Assembly: GCA_015522385.1 (NCBI GenBank) | Contig: WAMJ01000074.1 | Span: 1 to 15,616, forward strand | Length of the DNA: 15,616 nucleotides | Source: Candidatus Heimdallarchaeota archaeon | GTDB taxonomy: Archaea; Asgardarchaeota; Heimdallarchaeia; Heimdallarchaeales; Kariarchaeaceae | Reading direction: 5' to 3' | Shown here: one piece after another, positions 1 through 6,549 of the stretch | How positions within the stretch are numbered: position 1 is the first letter of the stretch | Layout: each line of letters begins with the position of its first letter | Position numbers and translations under genes: made by a program | The notes under the pieces: generated by a model | Told to the model about the DNA's origin: nothing | The model's database searches: none | Seen by the model: only the letters and a program-made list of their open reading frames with translations

Positions 1-557
1 ATCGCTATACTTTGAGATACTCCAGTGAATATCTCCTGAATCACTTGTCTTATGATAATACCGTACCCAATTGAGGCCACCATCAATGATAGAGGAGTAG
101 CATTCCTATTGATCAGGGGACCAAAGATAAGAATCTCTCCGAGAACTCCAATCAAACCAGATACTAAGAATGCGATGATAAGTTGCACAAAGATTATCTG
201 GGTGAATTCATTTGTGATCTTGAAGATCTGGGTAATTGCCAGTACACTATAAGCTCCAACTACGAGAAATTCGCTATGGGAGAAGTTTCCGAATTTCCTT
301 ATTCTCGTGGTCATTGTTAGCCCGACACTGACAAGGATCAGGGTTGATGCCTCAGCAATAGTCGAGATATACATCTGAACGAAGTTACGTGGAGCAAGTG
401 GAGCACCCATATTCACCATAGCACCCAGAATAAGGGTAGATATCAGGGCAAAGATAAAGAATCCGAAGACGAGGATGAGGACAAGTAGAACCTTGTTCAT
501 CCCCATGATCTTCTCTTGCAATGTCTGTTCGGTTTGTGTCTCTTCTACTTCTTCCAT
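1..557 (-). CDS. livH: Branched-chain amino acid ABC transporter permease LivH, partial (N-terminal 185 residues)
   Basis: Membrane permease of a Liv-type ABC importer, expected to pair with LivM and be powered by LivF/LivG. The frame opens with ATG at 557-555 and stays open to the left edge, so the C-terminal part is missing. After a short charged N-terminus there is a long hydrophobic helix (about residues 22-48), then the family hallmark T-R-I-R-K-F-G-N-F-S-H-S-E-F-L-V-V-G-A-Y, which matches the usual R-x-x-N-F-A-H-G-x-x-x-x-x-G-A-Y signature of LivH/LivM, followed by further hydrophobic helices and an R-N-A-T-P-L-S-L-M stretch typical of LivH. The start lies 1 nt after the livF stop (TGATATG), so the two genes are surely co-transcribed and probably translationally coupled. 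The partner genes livM and livG would be expected beyond the left edge. LivH rather than LivM is a family-level judgement. Confidence 0.9.
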   Translation of the reverse strand, partial: MEEVEETQTEQTLQEKIMGMNKVLLVLILVFGFFIFALISTLILGAMVNMGAPLAPRNFVQMYISTIAEASTLILVSVGLTMTTRIRKFGNFSHSEFLVVGAYSVLAITQIFKITNEFTQIIFVQLIIAFLVSGLIGVLGEILIFGPLINRNATPLSLMVASIGYGIIIRQVIQEIFTGVSQSIA

Positions 558-558
558 A

Positions 559-1302
559 TCAATCACTCTTCTTTCCAAGGTAAAGCTCACCGACTTTCTT
601 GTTGCCGATCAACTCTTTGGCTGGACCCTCATATCCAATTTCTCCAGATACGAAGACATATCCATAATCACTAATCTTCAGAGCACGGGTCGCCCTCTGT
701 TCCACGAGCAAAATACTCAATCCAAGTTCTTGAAGCTCCCTGATCTTGGCGAAAATCTCATCTGCCAGAACGGGTGCCAACGCAGCAGTTGGTTCATCAA
801 GAAGGATGATATCGGGGGCAGCCATAAGCGCTCTTGCAAGCGCTAGCATCTGTCTCTCTCCACCTGAGAGGAGAGCAGCCTTTTGGTTAAGCCTCTCCTT
901 CAGCCTTGGGAAGATCTGGTAGATATTCTCCAAATCCTTCTGAATCTCCTCCCTCGTAGCAGTCTTCTGCCTAGGAAGGGAACCTAACTTGAGGTTCTCT
1001 CTGATAGACAATGTTGGAAAGACATTCGCCACTTGGGGGACATAGTTGATGGGATAGTTGCTCGTGACAATCTGGTACGGTCGCATACCAGCGATGTCGA
1101 CAGACTCGTTGAGAAAAATCTGTCCACTCCATGCAGGGACCAGTCCGATAACGGTCTTGATGAACGTGGATTTCCCACTTCCATTCGGCCCAATAATTGT
1201 GACCAGCTCTCCTGCACGGAGTTTTAGATTAATCCCATGAAGTATCTCAAGCTTGCCGTAACCACTTACGACATTCTCTGCTCTTAGTACTGTTTCTGGA
1301 AT
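559..1302 (-). CDS. livF: Branched-chain amino acid ABC transporter ATP-binding protein LivF (start codon unusual)
   Basis: ATPase subunit of a Liv-type importer, about 247 residues, the normal LivF length. Counting from an ATT at 1302-1300, the Walker A motif GPNGSGKST is at 38-46, the Q-loop region V-P-Q at about 88-90, the LSGGERQ signature at 145-151, Walker B IILLDEP at 165-171, and the LivF-typical L-V-E-Q where other ABC ATPases have the H-loop. The first ATG in frame (1086-1084) falls after Walker A and cannot be the start. Upstream of Walker A the frame has no ATG, GTG or TTG before the stop at 1308-1306. The only sensible in-frame start is ATT at 1302, preceded by AGGTGA 7 nt away. 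A leaderless GTG at 1313 in another frame is the alternative if a base is missing; see findings. livF is the first gene of the leftward operon, and its stop is 1 nt from livH. Confidence 0.9.
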   Translation of the reverse strand: MPETVLRAENVVSGYGKLEILHGINLKLRAGELVTIIGPNGSGKSTFIKTVIGLVPAWSGQIFLNESVDIAGMRPYQIVTSNYPINYVPQVANVFPTLSIRENLKLGSLPRQKTATREEIQKDLENIYQIFPRLKERLNQKAALLSGGERQMLALARALMAAPDIILLDEPTAALAPVLADEIFAKIRELQELGLSILLVEQRATRALKISDYGYVFVSGEIGYEGPAKELIGNKKVGELYLGKKSD

Positions 1303-1337
1303 AGTTCAATCACCTTTTTATGGACTCTCTCGGGACG

Positions 1338-1345
1338 ATTTATAA
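1338..1345 (-). promoter_or_regulatory. TATA box for the livF-livH operon
   Basis: The minus strand reads TTATAAAT, the best archaeal TATA match in the livF upstream region. Its centre is 28.5 nt from the GTG at 1313 and about 40 nt from the ATT at 1302, so transcription should begin near 1313-1316 with almost no leader. The box is seen in the sequence; its use is inferred. Confidence 0.6.
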
Positions 1346-1399
1346 CCCTTATGACCTTAAAAGAAAAGGAGGGACACCGAGGATAGGGTTTGTGTATGC

Positions 1400-1421
1400 A
1401 ATATTCCGATCTCGGAATATT
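1400..1421. promoter_or_regulatory. 22-bp perfect dyad, candidate operator between livF and the binding-protein gene
   Basis: Two 10-bp arms, AATATTCCGA and its exact reverse complement TCGGAATATT, are separated by the 2 bases TC. The dyad sits in the divergent intergenic region, about 55 bp upstream of the livF TATA box and about 100 bp upstream of the likely TATA box of the binding-protein gene. Size and symmetry fit a site for a dimeric helix-turn-helix regulator. It has no U tract on either side that would suggest a terminator. The regulator is unknown. Confidence 0.5.
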
Positions 1422-1522
1422 TTATCAGATTTTCGAAAAATGAAAAACACTTGAAGAAGATATATTTCCTATACTTTATTATTACAAGTTGACTTCTACT
1501 TTATTTCCTTCCCTTTCGAAAC

Positions 1523-1530
1523 AATTAAAA
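1523..1530 (+). promoter_or_regulatory. Possible TATA box for the substrate-binding protein gene
   Basis: AATTAAAA preceded by CGAAAC, a plausible BRE plus TATA arrangement. Transcription would then start near 1553, giving a leader of about 45 nt that begins just before the 1558-1583 inverted repeat. Other AT-rich stretches nearby (for example TATATTTC near 1461) could serve instead, so this is a tentative assignment. Confidence 0.35.
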
Positions 1531-1557
1531 AGTTCGTATTGGATTTTACTAAAACAG

Positions 1558-1583
1558 TACTGAGATTTTGACATATCTCAGTA
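1558..1583 (+). promoter_or_regulatory. Inverted repeat abutting the Shine-Dalgarno of the binding-protein gene
   Basis: TACTGAGAT and its exact reverse complement ATCTCAGTA (9 bp each) flank an 8-nt spacer. The right arm ends 2 nt before the GGAGG ribosome binding site (1586-1590) of the gene starting at 1599. In DNA it could be an operator; in RNA it would form a hairpin at the 5' end of the leader, directly next to the ribosome binding site. The dyad is seen; either role is inferred. Confidence 0.5.
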
Positions 1584-1598
1584 TTGGAGGAATACAAG

Positions 1599-2981
1599 AT
1601 GAATAAGAAGATATTTGTCGGACTAGGGATTGTCGCTCTGATGGTTCTTGTACCATTCAGCGCTTCCGCCCTAGCTTCTGATTCCCATCTCCAACCCGCC
1701 CAGAGCACCGATATTGTACTCGGTGGACTCTTCCCACTTACAGGGAAACTCGCCGCAGGTGGTGTTGAGAGAGACGCCGCAGCAAGAATGGCTGTGAAAG
1801 AGATCAACGCAGACAGCTCACTCCTCGATGGATACACCCTGAAGATCGAGGTCAGAGATACTGCCACTGACCCCACCACTGGTGCAGCCGCAGCATCCGA
1901 TCTCATTGACGCAGGTGTTGTCGGGCTGGTTGGTGCTGCCTCTTCTGGAGTGAGCACCGCAATTCAGGGAGTCGCAAAGCAGAAGAAGATCCCCCAGATC
2001 TCATACTCTTCGACCTCCCCAACACTCTCTGACAAGACCGAGTACCCCTACTTCCTTAGGGTAGTACCACCAGACTCACTTCAGGGTGTTGCTCTCGCAA
2101 ACGTCGTGAAGGAGCTCGGATTGGACAACATTGCAACTCTCGCCACATCCGACGACTACGGTCTCGGAGGTATTGAGGTATTCGAGGAGAACGCGGAAGC
2201 ACTCGGACTGACCATCCTCACAAAGCAGAGGTTCGCAAGCCAGGAGTCCAATGTACTTACACAGCTCAACGCCATCAAGGACTCGGGAGCTAAGGTAATC
2301 GTTCTGAACGCAGTCGTGCAGGACACAATCACCGTCTTCAAGCAGGCAGCTGATGCTGGTCTTGTTGGTGATGACTATTACTGGGTCGGTACAGATGGTT
2401 CCTCTCAAGAGCAGGTCTTCGAGACAGCTGCTGAGACCAAGGAACCCATGCAGGGTATGATTGGAACCAGGCCAAACGTCGGATCTGGTGAGAAGTACGA
2501 GGCATTCCTCGATCTCTGGGAGAGCTGTTATGGTGAAGACAACAACACCTACGCAGGCTGTGGAGACAGGAACCCCAACACCTTCGCAACCTTCGCTTAT
2601 GATGCAGTCTACACCTTTGCCCATGCAATCGACAAGATGATCGCAGATGGTAAGGACTACAAAGACGGTGCAGCTCTACTCGAGCAGCTCAAGGTAACCG
2701 ACTTCGTCGGCGCAACCGGTAGGATCACCTTCAATGAGGATCTGGACAGGAACGGAGTATATGACGTCATCAACCTAGTTGGTGATACCTTCGAGATCGT
2801 CGGATCCTACGATAAGGCCACTGGTCTGCAATTGACTGGCACAATCGACTGGAACGGAGAACTGGACGGTAACCCAGTACCTGACTTCGGATCAGAGACT
2901 GCTGCTGCACCTGGCTTTGGATGGTTCATGGCTCTCAGCTCAATCATGGTTGTTGCAGTCATCATCAGAAGAAGGAAATAA
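1599..2981 (+). CDS. Secreted branched-chain amino acid/amide ABC transporter substrate-binding protein with PGF-type C-terminal anchor
   Basis: LivJ/LivK-type periplasmic binding protein of the Peripla_BP_6 (type 1) fold, 460 residues, the capture subunit for the Liv importer encoded divergently. The start is ATG 1599, 8 nt after a strong GGAGG; an in-frame TTG at 1584 is upstream of that site and unlikely. A Sec-type signal peptide covers about residues 1-27 (K-K, then a hydrophobic core, A-S-A-L-A-S). The mature part opens with V-L-G-G-L-F-P-L-T-G, the classic start of these proteins, and includes the V-G-L-V-G-A-A-S-S-G segment. Two cysteines in E-S-C-Y and A-G-C-G may form a disulfide. 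The C-terminus has PGFG, a hydrophobic helix, then R-R-R-K, matching the plan of archaeal PGF-CTERM sorting signals. Codon use is strongly biased toward C-ending codons, suggesting high expression. Ligand is not determined from sequence. Confidence 0.92.
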   Translation: MNKKIFVGLGIVALMVLVPFSASALASDSHLQPAQSTDIVLGGLFPLTGKLAAGGVERDAAARMAVKEINADSSLLDGYTLKIEVRDTATDPTTGAAAASDLIDAGVVGLVGAASSGVSTAIQGVAKQKKIPQISYSSTSPTLSDKTEYPYFLRVVPPDSLQGVALANVVKELGLDNIATLATSDDYGLGGIEVFEENAEALGLTILTKQRFASQESNVLTQLNAIKDSGAKVIVLNAVVQDTITVFKQAADAGLVGDDYYWVGTDGSSQEQVFETAAETKEPMQGMIGTRPNVGSGEKYEAFLDLWESCYGEDNNTYAGCGDRNPNTFATFAYDAVYTFAHAIDKMIADGKDYKDGAALLEQLKVTDFVGATGRITFNEDLDRNGVYDVINLVGDTFEIVGSYDKATGLQLTGTIDWNGELDGNPVPDFGSETAAAPGFGWFMALSSIMVVAVIIRRRK

Positions 2982-3081
2982 GCTCTCTAAACCCAATATT
3001 CGATAATTAATTATTTAACATTCTACTCTAGCTATTTCAGAGGTTTAGTGTAAGGATTAATTTGTTCAAAGAAAAGATAGT

Positions 3082-4464
3082 CTACTTGAATTGATCTACC
3101 CAATCAACGATCCTGAGGATGCCGTCCTTGACATCCGGTGCGTACATATCGAGGAAGGATTCGTCGAGTTCACCATACCCATTTTCCAGTGCCTCAAGTG
3201 CCTTTCCTCCATCAAAATTAACATAAGCCAACCTCGCAGTCAACTCGGTGATTGGTCTTGAGAAATCCTTCCCTGGAAGAATGGCGACACCTGTGTCGGA
3301 GAGCAGACGTTTGGTTAACTCTTCACCTGTCTCAATACCCGCTTCATTCATCGCGTCTTCGAAGTTCTCAAAGTTCGGGAAGAGGTAGAATCCACCTTGT
3401 GGATCATTGACAGTGATGCCTGCATTTCTCAGGGTACGAGCAGACCAGTGACCGATGTACTCCAGTATCTTCCTAGAGTTCACGAGATATCGCTCGATGG
3501 ATGGTGATCCATTGAATGCTGTAATACTAGCATACTGTATGGGTGCAGAAACGCTGGTGTAAGTTTCAGAAGCAATTACAGACAGCGCGTTATGGAGCCA
3601 CTTGAGCTTCTCGGGGAAAATAAAGACGCCAAGTCTCCATCCACCTGCACCACACCATTTGGACAGACCCGTCGATATTATCGTACCCTCGGGATAGTAT
3701 TTACTGATAGATCTGTATACTCCGTCGTAAGAAGTATCACCATAGATCTCATCTGAGATAATGAGGATATTAGCCTTACTGGCTACTTTGGCAAGCTTCT
3801 TCAGCTCCTTCTCGGAGTAGGTTGCACCAGTTGGATTATTAGGGTAATTAAGGAGAAGAAGCTTGGGCTTGGAGTACTCATTAATTGAGTCCTCCTCAAT
3901 TAAAGTCGCCAGCATCTTGGCTGTGATCTTCCAACCTGTCTCTTCTGAGGTCGGGAAAAGCCTGATCTTCCGACCGACGATCTTCGCCTGCGGGATGTAG
4001 CTTACCCACGATGGGGCTGGGAGAATCAGCTCACCGTCGAAAGCCAACTGGACAAGGAAGATGAGCTCCTTCGATCCAGGGCCAACAAGTACATTCTGTG
4101 GATTGTATTTTACACCAACTTTGCGCTCGATATATCCACATACTGCATCTCTCAGACCCTCGAGTCCTATAACGGGCAGGTAATCCTTCTGGTGAGCATT
4201 CTGTCTCAGCGACTCGACAACGTCCTCAGGAACTGGGAAGGGACTTTGACCCAGACCAAATCTGTAGACCTTCTTGCCTATCTTTTCCAGTTCTGCTGAT
4301 CTCTCGTTAATTTCGAGGGTGGAGCTCTTTCCCAGTCCAGAGAGATTGACGTTTAGAAGTACATCCTTATTCTCTTCGAGGAGTCTGGTAAATAGCATAT
4401 CTCTATCCACGTCGTGGTAGAGTCCTGATTTTATTGGTTGACGGGGAATAATTTCCTCCACCAT
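3082..4464 (-). CDS. Class I/II pyridoxal-phosphate aminotransferase
   Basis: Fold-type I PLP aminotransferase, 460 residues from ATG 4464. With that numbering, N-Y-P-N-N-P-T-G is at about 206-213, the PLP-ring aspartate in S-D-E-I-Y-G at 238, the PLP lysine in S-T-G-L-S-K-W-C-G at 269, the phosphate-binding arginine R277, and the substrate carboxylate arginine in T-A-R-L-A-Y-V at 411. The N-terminal part (L-S-G-L-G-K-S-S-T-L, G-L-G-Q-S-P-F-P-V-P, H-Q-K-D-Y-L-P) resembles a distinct aspartate/aromatic-type subfamily. An earlier ATG at 4473 would add three residues. The later one is preferred because the TATA-like TATTTTAT (4489-4496) is centred 28.5 nt from it, the leaderless spacing seen elsewhere here. 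It lies downstream of the thioesterase gene with a 73-81 nt gap and probably has its own promoter. The substrate cannot be read from sequence. Confidence 0.9.
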   Translation of the reverse strand: MVEEIIPRQPIKSGLYHDVDRDMLFTRLLEENKDVLLNVNLSGLGKSSTLEINERSAELEKIGKKVYRFGLGQSPFPVPEDVVESLRQNAHQKDYLPVIGLEGLRDAVCGYIERKVGVKYNPQNVLVGPGSKELIFLVQLAFDGELILPAPSWVSYIPQAKIVGRKIRLFPTSEETGWKITAKMLATLIEEDSINEYSKPKLLLLNYPNNPTGATYSEKELKKLAKVASKANILIISDEIYGDTSYDGVYRSISKYYPEGTIISTGLSKWCGAGGWRLGVFIFPEKLKWLHNALSVIASETYTSVSAPIQYASITAFNGSPSIERYLVNSRKILEYIGHWSARTLRNAGITVNDPQGGFYLFPNFENFEDAMNEAGIETGEELTKRLLSDTGVAILPGKDFSRPITELTARLAYVNFDGGKALEALENGYGELDESFLDMYAPDVKDGILRIVDWVDQFK

Positions 4465-4545
4465 AGTAACCATTTGCGCCGATTACCCATAAAATACTTA
4501 GCATCTTACATTATCCGCAGATTCAGATGTACGAACTTTTTTGGA

Positions 4546-4941
4546 TCAATCCTGCAGTCTAGCCAACTCTGTCCGTACATCATCGGGAAGCTCTTCTGAT
4601 CGATGCTCTACATAGTTATAGAAGACCTGTACACTGCTTGCTTTGGCAAAGACAATTTTCCTGTCCTTCGAGACAATCTCGTAATTAAATACCCACGACT
4701 TATTTCCAATTGACGGCACCCACATCCTAACCACTATGTCCGTCCCAAGGAGGATGGGTTTGATGTAGTCTATCTCCATTCGGGCGAGGATGAAAGTGAA
4801 GGTCTCACGGTTGTGATCCATCTCCATAAACCATTCGGATCTCGCGATCTCGAGGTAAGTAAGGTACACGGCATTGTTCACGTGTCCGAGCATGTCAGTG
4901 TCCCGGAATCTCGGACGAGTCTCGATCTCATAAATAGGCAT
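4546..4941 (-). CDS. Hotdog-fold acyl-CoA thioesterase (4HBT/YbgC-FadM type)
   Basis: Small 131-residue single-domain protein, the usual size of 4-hydroxybenzoyl-CoA thioesterase-like hydrolases, which split acyl-CoA thioesters into free acid and CoA in the cytoplasm. The hallmark R-F-R-D-T-D-M-L-G-H-V-N-N-A-V-Y-L-T-Y-L-E is at residues 11-31, with D16 as the likely catalytic acidic residue, followed by the long hotdog helix and the strands I-L-A-R-M-E-I-D-Y and W-V-F-N-Y-E-I. The start is ATG 4941; a TATA-like TTATTAAT on the minus strand (4966-4973) is centred 28.5 nt upstream, so the mRNA is probably leaderless. The next gene in the same direction is a class I aminotransferase, and the divergent neighbour is a second aminotransferase. 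The acyl-CoA substrate is not predictable. Confidence 0.88.
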   Translation of the reverse strand: MPIYEIETRPRFRDTDMLGHVNNAVYLTYLEIARSEWFMEMDHNRETFTFILARMEIDYIKPILLGTDIVVRMWVPSIGNKSWVFNYEIVSKDRKIVFAKASSVQVFYNYVEHRSEELPDDVRTELARLQD

Positions 4942-5009
4942 ATTACTGATTCCTGATCAAGCGATATTAATAAGTGGTGATTACACCTACAGTGGATTTA
5001 GAAATTGTG

Positions 5010-5028
5010 TTTCAGATAACCTCTGAAA
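5010..5028. promoter_or_regulatory. 19-bp inverted repeat in the divergent region before the class III aminotransferase
   Basis: TTTCAGA and TCTGAAA form exact 7-bp arms around a 5-nt spacer. It lies between the divergent thioesterase and class III aminotransferase genes, about 40 bp upstream of the weak TATA-like TTGAAATA (5061-5068). It could be a regulator site, but short dyads of this size also arise by chance in AT-rich intergenic DNA. Confidence 0.25.
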
Positions 5029-5091
5029 ACTTAACCTTCTAAATCTTGGAAAAAGTAGGATTGAAATACAGTCTGTAGAAGATGTATCTGC

Positions 5092-6549
5092 TTGACAGAA
5101 TATGCAATCACAGAGTACCCCGATGTTAAAGGTGTTTATGAGAAGGCTAATTCCCTCCTTAGAACACAACCGGTCAGTATTAGCTCAGACCAGAAGAAAC
5201 GTGTTCTGAAATATTACTCCGAGAGGTGTGGAAAATCAAAGGAAATAATCGAAAAAGCCAAACAGGTCATTCCAGGCGGAGTCCAGCATAATCTTGCATT
5301 CAACTTCCCATTCCCACTCGTCATAAGTAAAGGCGAGGGGGCACACCTATATGACATTGATGGAAATAGGTACATCGATTTCCTCCAAGCAGGTGGAGCG
5401 ACAATGCTCGGATCGAATTACGAGCCAGTCCGTGAGAAAGTATTAGACCTGATTGGGCAAACGGGGCCATCCACGGGTCTATTCCACGAATACGAACTCA
5501 AGCTCGCAGCAGAGATTGTCAAACATGTTGAATCGGTCGATATGTTCAGGATGCTAGGTAGCGGTACAGAGTCTGTGATGGCTGCAATCAGGGTGGCAAG
5601 GCTGGCCACGGGGAACAAGAAAGTAATAAAACAGGGAGCAGGCTACCACGGATGGAGTGACCAGTTGGTCTACGGTCTCCACATCCCAGGAACTAGAAGG
5701 TACGAGGCACACGGTATACCTTCAAACGTAAGCAAGCATACTCAAGAGGTCTACCCTAACTCAATCGATTCCCTGAGAAAGAAGCTGAGACTTAACAGGA
5801 TCCGGGGGGGAACTGCCGCCGTGATTCTGGAACCACTCGGTCCCGAGAGCGGTACTCGCCCAGTGGACAGGGAATATCCGAGAGAAGTTGCGGAACTCTG
5901 TGAGGACTATGGAACTCTACTCATTTTCGATGAGGTGGTCACCGGATTCAGAATAGGTCTCAAGGGAGCTCAAGGGTATTTTGGTGTGAGACCCGATCTG
6001 ACCACCTTCGGGAAGATCGTGGCGGGAGGATATCCCGGTGCAGGTGGTTTAGGAGGCAGGAAGGAGCTTATGGAATACCTAGCAGCAGGAGTGGAGAGCG
6101 GGAAGAAGAGGGCTTACGTGGGAGGCACACTGGCAGCAACACCTCTGAGCTCTGCTGCTGGATACTTCACAATAAAAGAATTAGAAAAAACAGAAGCGTG
6201 TGTAAAGGCGGGTAAATTTGGAGATAGACTAACCAAGGGGCTGACCGAAATTTTGGAGGATAATTCACTCCCATTCGTGGTCTTTAACCAAGGTTCAATC
6301 GTTCATCTCGAAACTGTTGCCACCATGTTCACAGACTTGAAAATCAACTTTAACATACTCAAGACAATAAAGGACGTGAAAAACCGTAAGCACAAAATGG
6401 AAGAGATGGGCGCAGCGTACACTGCTCAGGGGATCATTACACTTGCTGGGAGCAGGATGTACACCAGCCTTGCCACTGATGAGAAGGTCATTGACGAGGC
6501 ACTCGGTAGATTCTCAGAGGTGTTCAAAGAGATGGAGGTGAGATCATGA
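5092..6549 (+). CDS. Class III PLP aminotransferase, glutamate-1-semialdehyde-aminomutase-like, probably not for haem
   Basis: 485-residue fold-type I PLP enzyme of the class III (ornithine/GSA) group. Motifs: I-P-G-G-V-Q-H-N at 60-67, S-G-T-E-S-V-M-A-A-I-R-V-A-R at 157-170, Y-H-G-W at 185-188, the PLP aspartate in F-D-E-V-V-T-G-F-R at 280, and the PLP lysine in T-T-F-G-K-I-V-A-G-G at 308. The start is TTG 5092: an in-frame stop at 5062 blocks anything longer, no ATG or GTG lies between, and no internal start would keep the N-terminal region. TTGAAATA (5061-5068) is about 27 nt upstream, fitting a leaderless TTG start. It overlaps the FGGY kinase by ATGA, so the two are translationally coupled. 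That partner, the long N-terminal extension and the absence of other tetrapyrrole genes argue against a HemL role. It may aminate, deaminate or isomerise a carbohydrate-like substrate; that is an inference. Confidence 0.87.
   Translation: MTEYAITEYPDVKGVYEKANSLLRTQPVSISSDQKKRVLKYYSERCGKSKEIIEKAKQVIPGGVQHNLAFNFPFPLVISKGEGAHLYDIDGNRYIDFLQAGGATMLGSNYEPVREKVLDLIGQTGPSTGLFHEYELKLAAEIVKHVESVDMFRMLGSGTESVMAAIRVARLATGNKKVIKQGAGYHGWSDQLVYGLHIPGTRRYEAHGIPSNVSKHTQEVYPNSIDSLRKKLRLNRIRGGTAAVILEPLGPESGTRPVDREYPREVAELCEDYGTLLIFDEVVTGFRIGLKGAQGYFGVRPDLTTFGKIVAGGYPGAGGLGGRKELMEYLAAGVESGKKRAYVGGTLAATPLSSAAGYFTIKELEKTEACVKAGKFGDRLTKGLTEILEDNSLPFVVFNQGSIVHLETVATMFTDLKINFNILKTIKDVKNRKHKMEEMGAAYTAQGIITLAGSRMYTSLATDEKVIDEALGRFSEVFKEMEVRS

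Noticed and set aside
52..252. A 66-codon plus-strand open frame at the left edge
   Set aside because: It is antisense to livH, whose frame is continuous and has clear family motifs.
1496..1957. A 153-codon minus-strand open frame covering the binding-protein promoter and signal peptide
   Set aside because: Most of it is antisense to the binding-protein gene and the rest is AT-rich intergenic DNA containing regulatory dyads; the translation looks like no protein family.
2076..2624. A 182-codon open frame antisense to the substrate-binding protein gene
   Set aside because: It lies wholly inside a strongly biased, well-identified gene and its translation is cysteine-rich without recognisable motifs. 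It is a by-product of the GC-biased third codon positions opposite.
3004..3015. ATAATTAATTAT palindrome after the binding-protein gene
   Set aside because: It is a low-complexity A/T palindrome in an AT-rich gap of 100 bp; it has no GC stem and is not a convincing terminator or operator.
5092..6549. Reading the class III aminotransferase as HemL of tetrapyrrole synthesis
   Set aside because: The motifs are GSA-like, but it is coupled to a sugar kinase, has a long N-terminal extension, and no other tetrapyrrole gene is nearby, so the name hemL was not used.
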